A DNA stretch of 64,000 nt from Ciborinia camelliae. Its lineage: Eukaryota; Ascomycota; Leotiomycetes; Helotiales; Sclerotiniaceae. Of this stretch, positions 1 to 12,719 are shown in pieces. The stretch lies in contig JANPYM010000014.1 in the NCBI GenBank assembly GCA_025890175.1, positions 1,441,374 through 1,505,373 on the forward strand, written 5' to 3'. A model generated the notes under the pieces. The model searched no databases and was not told where the DNA came from. It saw only the letters and a program-made list of their open reading frames with translations. Positions within the stretch are counted from its first letter, which is position 1. Every line of letters begins with the position of its first letter. The position numbers and the translations under genes were made by a program.

Positions 1-10
1 TCTGCTCTCA

Positions 11-75
11 ACAGGACAGGACAGAACAGGACAGGACAAGACAAGACAAGACAAGACAAGACAAGACAAGACAGG
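11..75. repeat. Pentanucleotide microsatellite (ACAGG/ACAAG)n
   Basis: Directly visible: the stretch begins with ACAGG units and passes into eight or more perfect ACAAG units. It lies downstream of the 3' end of the minus-strand Pds5 gene. A second short hexamer-like run of CCCAAG follows at about 139-177. No coding capacity is evident. Confidence 0.9.
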
Positions 76-237
76 GTATACATTTAGCATTTAGCATTTT
101 GAATTTTCAAACACGTCCATCACTCAATTCTCATCTCCCAAGCCCCAAGCCCAAGCCCAAGCCCAAGCCCAAGCCCCAAACACTAATAATCACCAAACAA
201 CAATCTTCCATCTTCCATCTACCATCTTCCATCTACA

Positions 238-3200
238 TTACTTAGCTCTCGCCCTAGTCGTCCTCCCACCCGCAACCACACCCTTAATTTTCTTCCCCCG
301 ACCCCTACCCCCCTTCCCAGCAACCGACTCCCTCTCCTTACTCTCCTTCCTCTCCTTCTCCCCCTCCACCTCCACAACCCCCATCTCACCCCCCACAACA
401 TCCCGTACGATCTTACCCCTAGTATTCCTCGTAGGTTTCAACGCTTGTCTGAAATTCTTTTCATTCTCAGGAACCAGGACCACGTCTGCAGATGTATTAT
501 GATGACCTCGGAGACGACCGCGAGGTTTCTTGCCATTGGTTTGAGGTTCGGGTTCTGGCTCTTGTTCTTCGACCTCAGCGTCAGCTTCCGCTTCCGGTTC
601 AATGTCATCAGCCATCTCTTCATCCCCATCTTCTTCCGCATCGTGAGCAGCTGGAGAATCCTCTTTTTCTTCCTCAACCTCTGCCTCTTCGGGTTCCGGA
701 CTAGCAGCTTTCTTCTGCTTACCATTTCTTCCTCTCCCAGCCGCTCTAGCATTCCTAGAACTTGTCTTAGCCGGTGGAGAAGGAGTAGGTTGCGGTGAAT
801 TTTGAGATGTTGCCAATTCAGTCAATGCCGCCGCACCTTCCGCATCTGTATTATTCTCAACCTCTTCTTCAACTTCTTCTCGTACAGCTTTCTTGCCCTT
901 GCCCTTGGGTGTAGGTTTAGCGGATCTAGAAGCGCGTTTTGGAGGCGAGGATACAACTTCATCTTCCATCTCTACATCTTCTTGTTCTTGCTCAGCTTCA
1001 ATCTCATCTTCGCTAACAGGAGCTGGGGCTGCTTTCTTGGATGTTTTCGCCTTCGCGTTCGATTTGGCAGCTGCTCTAGCTCCACGTTTGGGTTGTGGAG
1101 GGGGAGATTCAGCTTCCAAAGGTTCGACTTCATCTTCCATATCAACATCCTCTTGCTCAGCCTCATCTTCGCTGACAACAGTTCGAGCTGATTTCTTAGG
1201 TGTTTTCGCCTTTGCCTTTCCCTTTCCCGTAGATTTAGGCACCGGCTCCTCTTCCTCTGCATCATGTTCATCCTCAGCATCACCTTCCTCATCCTCTTCT
1301 TCTTCTTCTTCTTCGGACTCCATCTGATTCCCAGCCTCATCAAAGTAATCCCATTTACTAACTCCCTCCAACATCTCATCCTCATCCTCATCATCATCCC
1401 TATCAACATAACTCTTTCTAGCACTCGCTCCTCTTCCACTCTTTCTTCTATCTGCACTGCTAATCGTAGGAGTTTTTGGCTCTTTGATTTTCCTTGGCTT
1501 AGGAGTCTTTGCTACTTTCCTGGAAGCTGTGGATTTGGGTTTTGCTTCAGACTTTTGTTTCTTGGCTGCAGGAAGAGAAGATTCGTCCATGGATTTGCGC
1601 TTTTGTGACTATGTTAGCATTAGTAAACAAGAAATAGATGATGGATACGAGCGAGATATACCTTCTTCTTGTCCACATTTCTAACCAAACGATCGAGTTC
1701 CTCATCCATTTCCTCAGGTATGTAGTTCTTTTCGGCAATCTCTTGTGCCACACTATGAGATTGAAGGGCTCCGAACAATTTCGCCGGAACTCTGACTTTA
1801 GCAGGGTATGACTGCATAGTCCAACCCTTCTTGACTTCCCACTTTGATATTATAGCTTGTGTGAGATCACTTAAGACGTATAGGTTTTCGGATTCTGCTG
1901 GGCTAATGGCATCTCGAGCTTGTTTGACACTTTGAGCATACTTATAGATAAGACCTAGATTATCTTCCGAGGCGACAGAAGATACATAGTATAGTATGTA
2001 ACGAGCATGATCGATAAGTTCAGCAGCTTCGGCGCTATAATCAGGGTGATGGGCTAAAAGTGATAAGAGTCGTGGGAGGGTTTTCTCCAGCACCATAGTT
2101 TTCGATTCAAAAAATACCTTCGCACGAGAACGAATCCATGTGACGATTGAATTTTTGAAATTTTGTTCGGGCTCAAAAGCCGTCAGGAAGATAATTGTGT
2201 AAAAACGATCAGGGAGCTTGTCTTTCACCAAGTACTTCTGAAGCTTTTCGACAAAACCCTTTCGAACATTCATATGCTCGTCTTGTGCAACAAAAGATAG
2301 ACGGTCGAAGTCAGCGGGAGCGAGAATTTCGTCAAATATTGGAGTGGTACATAGCTTGAGAATCAACTGCGCTGCCAGTAACCTCAAACGAGATTTGTGA
2401 TGTCTGGGGGTATCTTGCTTTTTCGAAAGCTCTCCGTTCTTCACTATCAACGTGTTCAACACTTTGAAGACCGGTTGAGCAACAGCCTTCACTTCTGTCT
2501 CTTCAACTGTACGCAGTCGGTTCACCAGAATCTTCAGAGCCCAACATTTGGCTTGACATTCTTCGTCCAATTCATCATCATTTTGCCAACTGGGATCGGT
2601 CTCTTTCGCTGGAGTTCGAACTTGTAGGAGAAGTTCTTGGGTGGTGATTTCAAGAATCTCATCACTGTAGTCATCCGCAATCTTGGGTGATAATAATTGC
2701 AATTGACTTATTGCCGCCAGCTTTGTCAGGAAATGTCGCTCACCATATTTCCACTCCTTTGTTGACTTCTCCAAAAGATCCTTTGCGTGCATCTCCTTTC
2801 GGTCGGTGGCAGCCATCAAAAGTGTTATCGCATACTTAGCAGCTCGAGGGGGTGTTCCATAGGATGCGTAGCTGACCAATGTTTGAGTGAACTTGCGGTC
2901 TTTGGGGAGTGATTTCGATTCAGTCTTGCTTTTAGCAAATACCGCACATGCTTTCAAGGTTGCCACGGTGCCTGGATCATTTTCTTTCTCCTCGGTTGGT
3001 GCCTCATCCTCTAAAGTTTTGCATAGTTCCTTGATATTCGCCGTCAGAACTTGTGGATTCTTCTCGGATATTTCATTCATAACCTCCTGAGCTGTAGCAC
3101 CCAATCCTTTATCGTCAGTTCTCGAAAATTGGAGGATAGCAGGCAAGTGACTTCGATTGTATATCAAGAATGCAGAACGGTAAATGATGGGCGTAAAGGT

Positions 3201-5492
3201 ATCCAGAAGACCAGCCGGGACATTAGGTGCTGCCTCAATACGTTTAGAAAATTCCTTGATAGCATTGTGAACAGTCTTGAAATCGCTCTTAGGGTCCATT
3301 GTATACCGTAATAGCTGATAAGTTCTTCGATCGTGCAGCTTGGAGTATTTATGTAGATCTTGGCTGGTTCGCAGGGGATCTGGAAGGAATTGAAGAAGGT
3401 AGTCAATCACCGCGTTCAACTTTTGTCTCACATCTGCTGCATCGCCGTCAGTTACTCCGCCATTGAACTCCTCGCATTTCTTAATATAAGCAGAGAGAAC
3501 ATCAAAGTATGGCTTTTGTCGCGCCTGTAAAGCAAAGAAAGCCTTCTTGGGTTTTGCATCCAAGGATCGGACTAATAATAAGATGCGCTCTGCTCGGATT
3601 CTGTCTGCATCGAATGGTTCGTCGGAAGATGATTGAGATTGTGAGAAGCCATTCTTCGAGCCTTTCGCCTTGGAAGGGGGGTAGGTCAAAGGGAGGAGCT
3701 GTTCAAACATCACATGATCTAAAACAACGTTAAGCTCTAAATCATTGGCGAAGAAACCTTCAAAAATTCTCGATGGAATAGCTCCCAGGGACGCGATCAC
3801 ACTCTCATTGCCTGCCGCAATCTCGCCAGTTGCCACACCCCATATCGTACCGAGTGTTGTCATGGCCTCTGCTCGGACAGCAGGCTTACGGTCTCTCGCC
3901 CGATCCGCCAGATTACTAAGAACAGAACCAGATTTGATTACTGGGCCATTAGGAACAAGCTTTTCCATGATATCCACTAGGTTGAAGCTTGCCACTGCTT
4001 TCACAGCGGCAATTCTGACCTTCTCATCCGGATCGTTCAACTTTTCTGCCAATGACTTGACCAAGGCAATTTCATCTTCTCGATTTAGTCCGATGCCTCC
4101 AGCCTCGGTGACCAAGATTCGTCCGATGGCAGTGGTCCAGGCTGACCGAATAACCGGCGATTTATCATTTTTTCGGCCAATAAAGCTATGATAAACAGAT
4201 GGATGTGTTTGAGAAAAGGATTGTGGTGAACTGGGTTTGACGAGGATACTTGTAATGGGCATTACTGGGTAATCATGGAGTCTTACTGGAGGATATGCAG
4301 CAGGATCCATATTAGGAAGAGGTGGTGGTCCCGCAGCACCAATTCCAGAGATGATGTCTCCCAAGGTCTCAGTAGCCAACAAACGTAATTGTATGTTTTC
4401 TGCGGACAACTCTGCCTCCACCTGAGGAATAACATTCTGTAGTACTGAAGGTGATGCGCGCCACAGCTCCCTCAAAAGTCTATGAGCTTTGTTGAGCTCT
4501 TTCAAATCCGCATCTGATGGGCCTGTGGGGGCATCATCATCATCCGAGTCCGCATCATCCTTTCGGTTTCCATTTGCTTTGCCTCCACTTGTAGAAACCT
4601 CCATCATAACATCATTGAAATATTGACTGACATAACGCGACATCTTATCTGAGCAGTCGTTACAGATAGTCTTTGCCATATTGTATGCTTCCGGTAGATC
4701 CTTCAACAGTAGAGTAGATTGCTTGTCATCGGCTTTGGCTCCATGTTTATTTTTACCTCCAATAGGCGTAGCAGCTCGTAGAAATTGCGCAACAATAATA
4801 TCGATGACCTGGGGTCCCACAACTGGCGCTTCATCCACCAAAGTAACTAAACATTGTGACATATTGTATTCGACATCTTTGCTGACTTGTTCGCCTGTTG
4901 AGGACTTTGAAGAACCGGAACAAATATCGAAGAAAGTACTGAATAGATGTAGCATGAGATCCTCGGCATTGGGAAGATCTGTCATAAGGACGATACTTTT
5001 GACTTCTGTAAGGGATGATAGAACATATTTGTGCTCGGTATTATATGTGTGACTAGGATTGGAGAGGGCCGGTAGGATGGTACCGACAAAGAAGGTAAAG
5101 ATATTCTAATAAAGTTAGTTTCCAAATTGGCAACGTTTTTGACAGGTTTGAACATGGTCTACCTTAACCTGTGAACTAGTATATGGTGCATCTGGAGCAC
5201 AAAGCTTCAATACATCCACCAAGCAGCATCCTGTCCATGCCTTGACTCCGTTGTCCTTATGGTTCAATAGATTCTGCGCCGCAAGCTCTTTAGCCACTAC
5301 AGTCAATGATGATTTATCAACTTCCTCCTGATCCATATCCCGAAGCTCACTCGCAAGCTTCTTGAGTCTCTTTAATAGAGTTTCGGTCGCAATGGGCTTT
5401 CCCGCGCGCCATGATAGTGCTTCATTGAAGACTAAGCTCATAGAGGGCTCTTCTGGTTCAGGAGATTCGATTGCACCGCGGCGCGGAGCCAT
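238..5492 (-). CDS. PDS5: Sister chromatid cohesion protein Pds5 (Spo76/BimD family)
   Basis: Cohesin-associated HEAT-repeat protein that binds chromatin-bound cohesin and regulates its loading, release and acetylation in the nucleus. Three exons on the minus strand: 5492-5163, 5105-1662 and 1608-238. Intron 1 (5162-5106) runs from GTAGAC to TTATTAG with a CTAAC branch site. Intron 2 starts at 1661; its acceptor is ambiguous (1609 or 1600), both in frame. The product is about 1714 residues, slightly above the usual 1500-1600 for Spo76/BimD. Residues 1-1250 are the long alpha-helical HEAT body typical of Pds5, including an inserted acidic Asp-rich stretch near residue 200. The last exon encodes a highly charged tail of alternating Glu/Asp-rich and Lys/Arg/Pro-rich blocks with AT-hook-like RGR/KPRGR motifs, which suggests DNA contact. 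The start ATG at 5492 has no upstream in-frame alternative I favour. Family assignment is from recognised overall architecture, not a search. Confidence 0.9.
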
Positions 5493-7981
5493 TTTTAATT
5501 AAAAAATCCAGTCGCGGAATTATACTTGTAATAAATATTCTCGTTCGAATTGATTTGAAGATGCGCAGGGTGATGGTGGATTATTTCGTGGTTGAATGTG
5601 TTTGATGATTGATTTGATTTGATGTATTGAGCTTAACCTCAGAGTACATGGGTGAAGGAGAAATCGCGTGTGGTACCACACTGAGACGCGTTTTAAGCTT
5701 TTTAGGTAATCATGCTATGCTACAGAGCAATCAAGCTTCCTCCATCTTTTCCTTTCCTTTTTGTCATCCATCTCATTCACTCAATACAATCTTCATGAAT
5801 CTTCCAATTGCTTCAAGATCCATAGATGATTTTACAACTGTTTTACAGCTGTTTTACGGCTGTGTTTACAACTGTCCACGTTTCTTACCTAGGTACCTTT
5901 ATAATGAGTTACCTTGAGAATCCCGAAGACCGACCTAATAATCTTAGGTAACTAGGAACATTATTACTAAATTCATAGTCATCATCATCATCCATTTATC
6001 ATGCAACACACGGACACTTGGACACTCAGAGGGTTTTAACCGGTGCCTTCATCTGATTTGAGTATCCCATTCTGTGACTGGTATATATATCATTTGATAG
6101 GTACTCACAATTCACAATGGTGACAGAGTTTAAAATTACTCTTGTATCCTTTGATATGTCGTGATACAGAACCTAACCTAACCTTAGAATTTGGTTCTCC
6201 AATTCCGTCTCTTATATGAAGATAAGTTCATCTTTCCGAGGCATCAAGATGGTACTGTCCGAAGTATGGATGATATGAGATAAGATATGGTGCCCGGGTC
6301 ATGATGATTCTACATCTTTGAATGGTATCTACTTTCTTTTGCTCTCCTATAGCGAAGAGAACCAATCAAGTACTGCTGGTTTCCACTTTGCAAGGGTATG
6401 ATAGTTCAATATTCTCGAACAATTACTTTATGCAACCATTCTGCTACTAGATGACAAAGAGAATTAGTCTCCGGAGTTGGATTATCAAGAGTAGTATGTA
6501 GCTGGTCTTAAGTATGAGAAAGACCCTTTGCAAACCAGCAAGCACAGAGGGAAACTGTCTTCAGATCCTTATGTGTCTGATATGTGGCTCATAGTGACCT
6601 ATCCCACTTCCTCTAGTTTGACATGATCAAGATGATTATGGTATTTTTATTTGTGGGGGAATGGTTGGGGATGTCTGTAACTCTACTATTATCCTGACTT
6701 GTTTGATGCCTGTAGAAGCAGCCATAGAAACAGACAGAACATTAGAAACAGACAGAACATTAGCAACACCTAGATGGTCTCCTAGGTATGCCTCTATTAA
6801 TGGAAGAGGCCAAGTATCCTGAGATGGACAATGAAATCTCTTGACTGGTGTTCAAGATTATGCAACTCAAACTACATTCACTGAATACTATTGAAGTGAA
6901 AGACAGACAGATATATGTTGGGGATAGTTGAGTGTTTTCTCCTAGCTAATGATATCAGTTGTGATCAAGGATCAATCAAAGTAACACTTAAGAGCGAGAG
7001 CGAAAGCTAGCGAAAGCGAAAGCGCCGTGAAGAGGCAGGTATGATACCATGAAGAGGAGAAAAGAGAGCCATCTTATGTTGTTTTCTATATTCAGTCCAA
7101 GTCCACATATGTGTTTGATACAAACAACGGGTGATCAAGTCATAGTTATGTTCATCATCTTGGTGAAAGATGTTTGCTATCATAGCCTAGCCACCTAGGA
7201 GATATCTTCTTAATTTCAAGTTACCTATCTTTAAAAGTCTGGAAAAGTTTCTGCCATGATGTTTGTAGTGCAAGAGTGAGAATTGCAATCGCTGGAGCAT
7301 GGTGGCATAATTACTAATTGGAATTCATCAATTTCAACCAATCAAGATATTTTCTTTATCCCAAACAAGCCTTAAAACCACAAGACTTTCTTGTTTATTA
7401 TGTTATTTTCCAAATAGGATTTTCTCATTCGTTGATTCTACTGTTGATTCTCCTGTTGCTGTTATGATGAATTTACCTACTACCTTCCTTACCTACCACC
7501 TTACCCACCCACCTACCTACCTACCTAGTATTCACCTCTCGGCTTTTCCCTTCGGCCCGAAAACATCACCTCCTCTCCGGCTCCCAACAGTTACAATACC
7601 AAAATCACCTCAGTTTCGATATTCCCATCAACTTCTCATCTTTCCCCACCAAAACAAGACAAACAAGAGAAACACAACATAACATTGGTAACTGAACAAT
7701 CATCAATTGTTGATCAATTTGATACATCACACTCCTTTTGAATCTGATCAGTTTATCAAAATTCCCTCATTATCTTTCACTTCATATCTTTCACTTTTTC
7801 CATCTTCCGCCCTTTCTTCCCACTTTTTTTCTCTTCTTAAAAACTCTCCACATCCATCAAAACACCAAAAACGATCCAAAAGTCCTTCCTTTGATAAACC
7901 TTCCACGAAGACACTTGCTTACCTTCATCTATTTCCTTAAAAACATAGATCAACTCTTCTTGATTGATTAAAATCATCAAA
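5493..7981. other. Intergenic region, divergent promoters
   Basis: Separates the divergently transcribed PDS5 (-) and the cell-wall protein gene (+). I see no supported gene. The last 500 bases (about 7480-7960) are strongly pyrimidine-rich on the plus strand, as is common in promoters and leaders of well-expressed fungal genes. They contain short leader ORFs near 7707 and 7738 that could act as uORFs but look like by-products of the CT-rich composition. A small purine-rich tandem (GCGAAAGC-like) occurs at 6993-7022. Confidence 0.7.
5686..5691. promoter_or_regulatory. Possible MCB (ACGCGT) cell-cycle element upstream of PDS5
   Basis: An exact palindromic ACGCGT lies about 195 bp upstream of the PDS5 start codon. 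MluI cell-cycle boxes are bound by MBF-type factors and drive G1/S transcription of cohesin and replication genes in yeasts. A single hexamer can occur by chance, so the role is inferred from position and the gene's biology. Confidence 0.35.
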
Positions 7982-10198
7982 ATGAATCTCTTCTTGAGTA
8001 TTCTACTTTTCATCTCGGCACTGGTTGCTGAGGTGACTTCTGCTTCAATTTCCTGTATGTATCAACACCTGATCCTCAATCCCACAGAATCAATTACTAA
8101 TTCTTATTGTTACAATATAGTCATTGATGAGGTTCATAATGAGGTTCGAGCTATATCTTACGGAGGCCTTCAATTGCCAGGAACTTCCCTTGTCACCACC
8201 AATAATGTAGTTGTTGCAACTTCAACTGGATCAAAAGTTTTCGAATTTTCATCGACTTCTTGTGCTACTTCTCAATCTTCCGCAGCTGCATCAACAAGTG
8301 ATGGTTTCTCTTCCGTCAATCCTGATCACTCAGTTGCTCAGAGCAGTGGTGATAACATTGGTACCTCTGATCCCTCTATCACCTATATTATCTCTACACG
8401 CACAGTGAACCCAGTCGAATCAGTTGCACCCACCCCTCAATCCACAGGTCCTTTATCTGCAGGTGATAGTTCAACGTAAGTCAACTTCATAATTGGGTTT
8501 TATAAATTATGCTGATTGAAGTCTAGAGCTGGTCTTGTTTCTTCTGTTGATGTTGGTGGTGTGACATCTTATGTGTAGGTTTTCCTTCCCGAATAATTAA
8601 TTTTATCATGACTAACAATATTCTTTAGAGCTCCAACCACTTCTGATCTTACTCAATCATCTGTCCAATCATCAGTTCAGTCCTCTGTCCAATCATCTGC
8701 CATCACACCATCTATTGTTCAATCCTATCCAGTCCAATCATCGGCAACTCCATCATTGCCAGCTCAATCATTGACAATTCTTCCATCACCACTTGAGTCA
8801 TCGGCAGCTCAATCAACCTCAAAAGGCACTGGCCAAGTGTCAGCTTCCTCAATTCTCCCAGGATTGAGCAATAGCATTGCCCCATTCCCTAACAGCACCA
8901 CCGCTTACCCTGTTCAATCTTCAAGTTCGTTTGTGGGTACTATAAATGTTCCAGTAACGTCAGCATACAGTCCATCTAGTCCTGCTGTCCCTGTTATTCT
9001 CGGAACACCACACAGCAACTCTGCCAACCTTCCTGCAAGCACTCCAACATATAACAATGTATCCAGTTCTGCTAATTCTGTTATTGTCGGAACTCCCCAG
9101 AGCATTATTTCCAGCAGTTCTCCAAGTGCTCCATCATCAGGTTTTATTGGAACAATCAACACTTCTGTCACAAGCACGACAACTATATTTTCAACAAAAA
9201 CTCGTACTGGAACTTTCACCACAACCATCACTCAGTCATCTGCTGATATTACTTCTCAAAGTATTATTGGTAAACTTACAAATACTGATGCTCCATCAAG
9301 TCTTACAACAGAAACCTTCACCTCTGGAGGAAGAACCTGGACTACAACCGAGACTGGACCTCCAAGTACAGTCACTGCATCTCTCATATTGAACCCAGCA
9401 TTCTCAGACTCTAACAGCGATGGTATTGTTCATACTTATGGTGCTGCTATTCCTACTTCTGGTGCTGCTGTTCCTACTTCTGGTGGTGCCGATGCTACTA
9501 ATGGTGCTGTGCCATCAGGTTGCACTTGCCCAACACCAGTCACAGTCACTGTTACTGCAACACCATTTACAGTTACTGGTGGAACACTTACAGGCACTGG
9601 ATCTATTGGATCAATCAACTCTGTTGCAGTTACTGGTGGAAAACTTATCGGTACTTCATCAACCGATTCCCCTGTAGTTACTGGTGGAGCACTTACAGAT
9701 ACTGGATCTATTGGATCGACTAACTCCCCTGAAGAAGCTACCAGTTCCTCATCTGAGCCATCAGCAACATACTATACTCCTCCGGCACAGGAATCCTCCG
9801 CTACTAACAGTATTCCCAGTGTCACAATCCCAACTGGTGACATGCCTCGTCCTCACAAAGGAACTTTCCCAAGCTTTATGTCACTCCCTACCACTGTCAC
9901 TAGCATTGATGCTACTTCTCTCTCTAGCTATCACACTCATTACACCTACCCCACAGGCATTCACAGCATCTACACCAACCACTCCTCCCCCAGCACTGGA
10001 AGCCCCTCAGATATCAATGGAGGAACTGGTGTTGGAACCATAGTCAAACCAACCATCACCAACCCATCAATCGGTCTACCACCTGTTCCTAGAGCAACTA
10101 CACCAGCAATCTACACAGGCAGTGCTGATATCAATATTGTTGGTGCAGAATCCGTTGCACTAATTGTTGGCTTTGTCGCCCTTCTTCTCCTCGTTTAA
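7982..10198 (+). CDS. Secreted Ser/Thr-rich protein, probable GPI-anchored cell-wall protein
   Basis: I do not recognise the family. Three exons: 7982-8475, 8527-8574 (48 nt) and 8629-10198, giving 703 residues. Introns start GTAAGT and GTAGGT and end TCTAG and CTTTAG; a CTAAC branch site lies before the second acceptor. The N-terminus (residues 1-20) is a clear signal peptide ending in VTSA. A short Cys-containing region follows (residues about 22-60), then about 600 residues dominated by Ser, Thr, Pro, Gln and Ala, a typical substrate for O-mannosylation. A CTCP motif precedes internal repeats of the VTGG type. The C-terminus ends in a hydrophobic tail (VALIVGFVALLLLV) after small residues, fitting a GPI-attachment signal. 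These features suggest an extracellular wall or surface protein; function is not inferable. The ATG at 7982 is the first in frame after the leader. Confidence 0.8.
9572..9733 (+). repeat. Three in-frame imperfect repeats within the cell-wall protein gene
   Basis: Units beginning GTTACTGGTGG start at 9572, 9629 and 9677, spaced 57 and 48 nt. They encode VTGG...(T/K/A)L(T/I)...GS(I)GS-type peptides. Spacing in multiples of three keeps the reading frame, so copy number can vary without breaking the protein, as is typical of fungal surface proteins. Confidence 0.75.
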
Positions 10199-11318
10199 GG
10201 AAAAGATATTGTTGTATAACCAAATTGGATCGATTACATACAGTGTGATGGTAGAAAGGGAGGGTTTGCTTTCGGATCGGCTAGGCTAGGATAGGATCAG
10301 CTGGCATCTAGATTTAAAGGCTCTTCTTTTCCCTTCTTTTATTTTTCTCTTCTTCTCTTCTCTTCTCTCCTCTTTTATTTCATAGGAAAAAGATTGATTT
10401 GATATGATATGATATGATATGCTCATGGTGCAACGAGATTTGTCATATGTATTCTCATTCATCTCTCTCTCTTTCCTTTTTTTTCTTATTTTTTCAACCA
10501 AGTAACTTAGTTATTCATTCACTTCATTCTATTCCCAGACATGTTTTTCCTCACTTCTCATCACTCATTCATTACTTCTTTGTATCAAATTGTCCTGGCT
10601 TGCCTTTCCCTTATCTTATCTTGTCTTGTCTCGTCTTGGTCCTATCTTACCTGTCTTGGTTTGCTTTGACGGGTATGGATAGGTAGATGGATAGATAGAT
10701 ACATGGGTATCAGAGAAACAGAAACAGAAACAGAGATTGGGAAAAGATTCCTTTGTTTTTGTTTGTTTGTTTTTCATCGGCTTAGGATAGGATAGGATAG
10801 GATAGGATGGATCACTTGAATAGGGAAGATATGACTAAACAAGTTAAGAATCTTGCTTGGGCTTCGGCTTTCTGGGCTTGGGCTTGGTTTTGTTTGGTTT
10901 CTTTTCATGTAATGGGAAATGGGGAAATGGGAAATTTGAATGAATCCAAGGAAGCGGGAAGAGGGAAGAGGGAAGAGGGGAGAGGGGAGAGGGGAGGAAT
11001 TTGTGGTTTGGATGGACGGTTAGGATGGATGGTTAGGATGGAGGGATGGATAGCAGGAGTTACTAGGTACATTGCATACATTACGTACGTACATACATGA
11101 ATGAATAAAAATCAAAATAAAAATCAAAATCAAATAAAAATCAAATAAAAATGCATCTCTTAAACAAACATCTCTTTTTTCTTCTTTTGCAATCTCTAAT
11201 ATATATATTTTAAAACACCTCATTAATTATGCGAAACGGATACTGATTGGGTTGTTTAAGTATAGGGCTTTACAAGCTGCGCAGTACAAGCTGCAAGGGA
11301 GATCGTGAAGAGCTGTAG

Positions 11319-11358
11319 CCAATAATAAGAACGAGCCATAGGCGAAGGCTATTATTGG
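11319..11358. repeat. Interrupted hairpin in a locally GC-richer patch
   Basis: CCAATAAT at 11319-11326 is exactly complementary to ATTATTGG at 11351-11358. Inside it AGCC (11334-11337) pairs with GGCT (11347-11350). The flanks from about 11250 to 11470 are less repetitive and richer in G+C than the AT-rich DNA around them. This could be a fragment of an inactive mobile element or LTR (there is a CGTAACA-like word at 11385), but no ends or target duplication could be identified. Confidence 0.4.
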
Positions 11359-12403
11359 TCGGCCCGAGCGGCCGTACTCAAAGCTCGTAACATAACATTT
11401 AGATACTCTACAATAACGGCAGAGTATAGGGTAGGTATCTACCAGAAGATTGTAAATGAATTCAAGTTATTTACCGCTACGCTGTTATGATTTTGTTTTA
11501 TTTATATATTTATATATTTATATTTATATTTATATTTCTATATATAAGTCTAACTTTAACTTTAAATTGAAGTCATAGTCATAGTAATAGTATCGAAATC
11601 ACAAGTCACGGTGGTTGTAGTTAGATACTAGATAGATACTAGATAATTAGTATACGCTCGCTAATTATATAGCGCTTAAGTTATTAATAAGGATTAAAGT
11701 TCTATCTAAACTCATCTAATCTAATCTAATCTCAATTGAAATTTAAAGTTAAAATTATATATCGAAAGGATTCGTTCTTATAAATAGATCAGTAGGTAGA
11801 AATAAAGAAGAAAGGAAAGAAAAGCAAGTTTGGCCTAGTGAACCGTGACTTGGAGTTGGGGTTCTAGTTTAAGGGATGGATTTGAGTTGTCACGGTGGGG
11901 TGGAGGGTTTTGGAGAATGGAATGGGATGGATAGGATGAGTGAATGAGTGGATAGATAGACGATAAATTCATGCTGAATGGATAATTATATGATTATTTT
12001 AGCTTGGGGTTAGGTTGAGTATTGGGCTAGATTGGGTTTGGTATTGGATAGATATTGAGAAGGAGAAGGAGAAGGAGAATTTTCTCTAATATCTCATAAT
12101 ATCTAATATCTTTTCAATCTCAATCTCATTTATATTTTTACATCTAAATTAATAAAGTAAATAGATAAAGTAGATAGAGTAGATAAAACTTTTATATAAT
12201 TTATATCAAAACAAAACATACTTATACTACCAAAAGACTAATCTCCAAATCCTAACAACTACTCTTTTCATTCTCCCCCTACTCACCTCCCCTCTCCTCC
12301 CCTCACCTCCCTTACCTCTCTCACTTCCTTCACCTCCCTCACCTCCCTCACCTCCCTCTTCTCCATAAACACAATATCTCCCATCACCATCACCATCCCC
12401 TTC

Positions 12404-12512
12404 CTCTTCTTACCCCTTCTCTTCTTACCTCTTCTCTTCTTACCTCTTCTCTTCTTACCTTTTCTCTTCTTACCTCTTCTCTTCTTACCTCTTCTCTTCT
12501 TACCTCTTCTTT
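12404..12512. repeat. 15-bp minisatellite (TTCTCTTCTTACCTC)n
   Basis: About seven near-identical 15-bp pyrimidine-rich units in tandem with only single-base differences (for example CCCC or TTTT variants). It sits within the satellite-rich zone downstream of two convergent genes. Noncoding. Confidence 0.9.
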
Positions 12513-12679
12513 TCTCTCCTCCCCCCTCCCATTTTATCCCCAGCTATCCCACCATCCCCATCCATCCCACCATCCCCATCCATCCCCATCCATTTCTATG
12601 CCATCCCATCCCATCCCCATGCCATCCCACCATCCATCCCATGCCATCCCATTCCATGCCCTTCTCCTCCCTTTATATA

Positions 12680-12719
12680 CAGACACAGACACAGACACAG
12701 ACACAGACACAGACACAGA
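12680..12719. repeat. Hexanucleotide repeat (ACAGAC)n
   Basis: Six to seven uninterrupted CAGACA units, visible directly. It would be length-polymorphic between strains. Noncoding. Confidence 0.9.
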
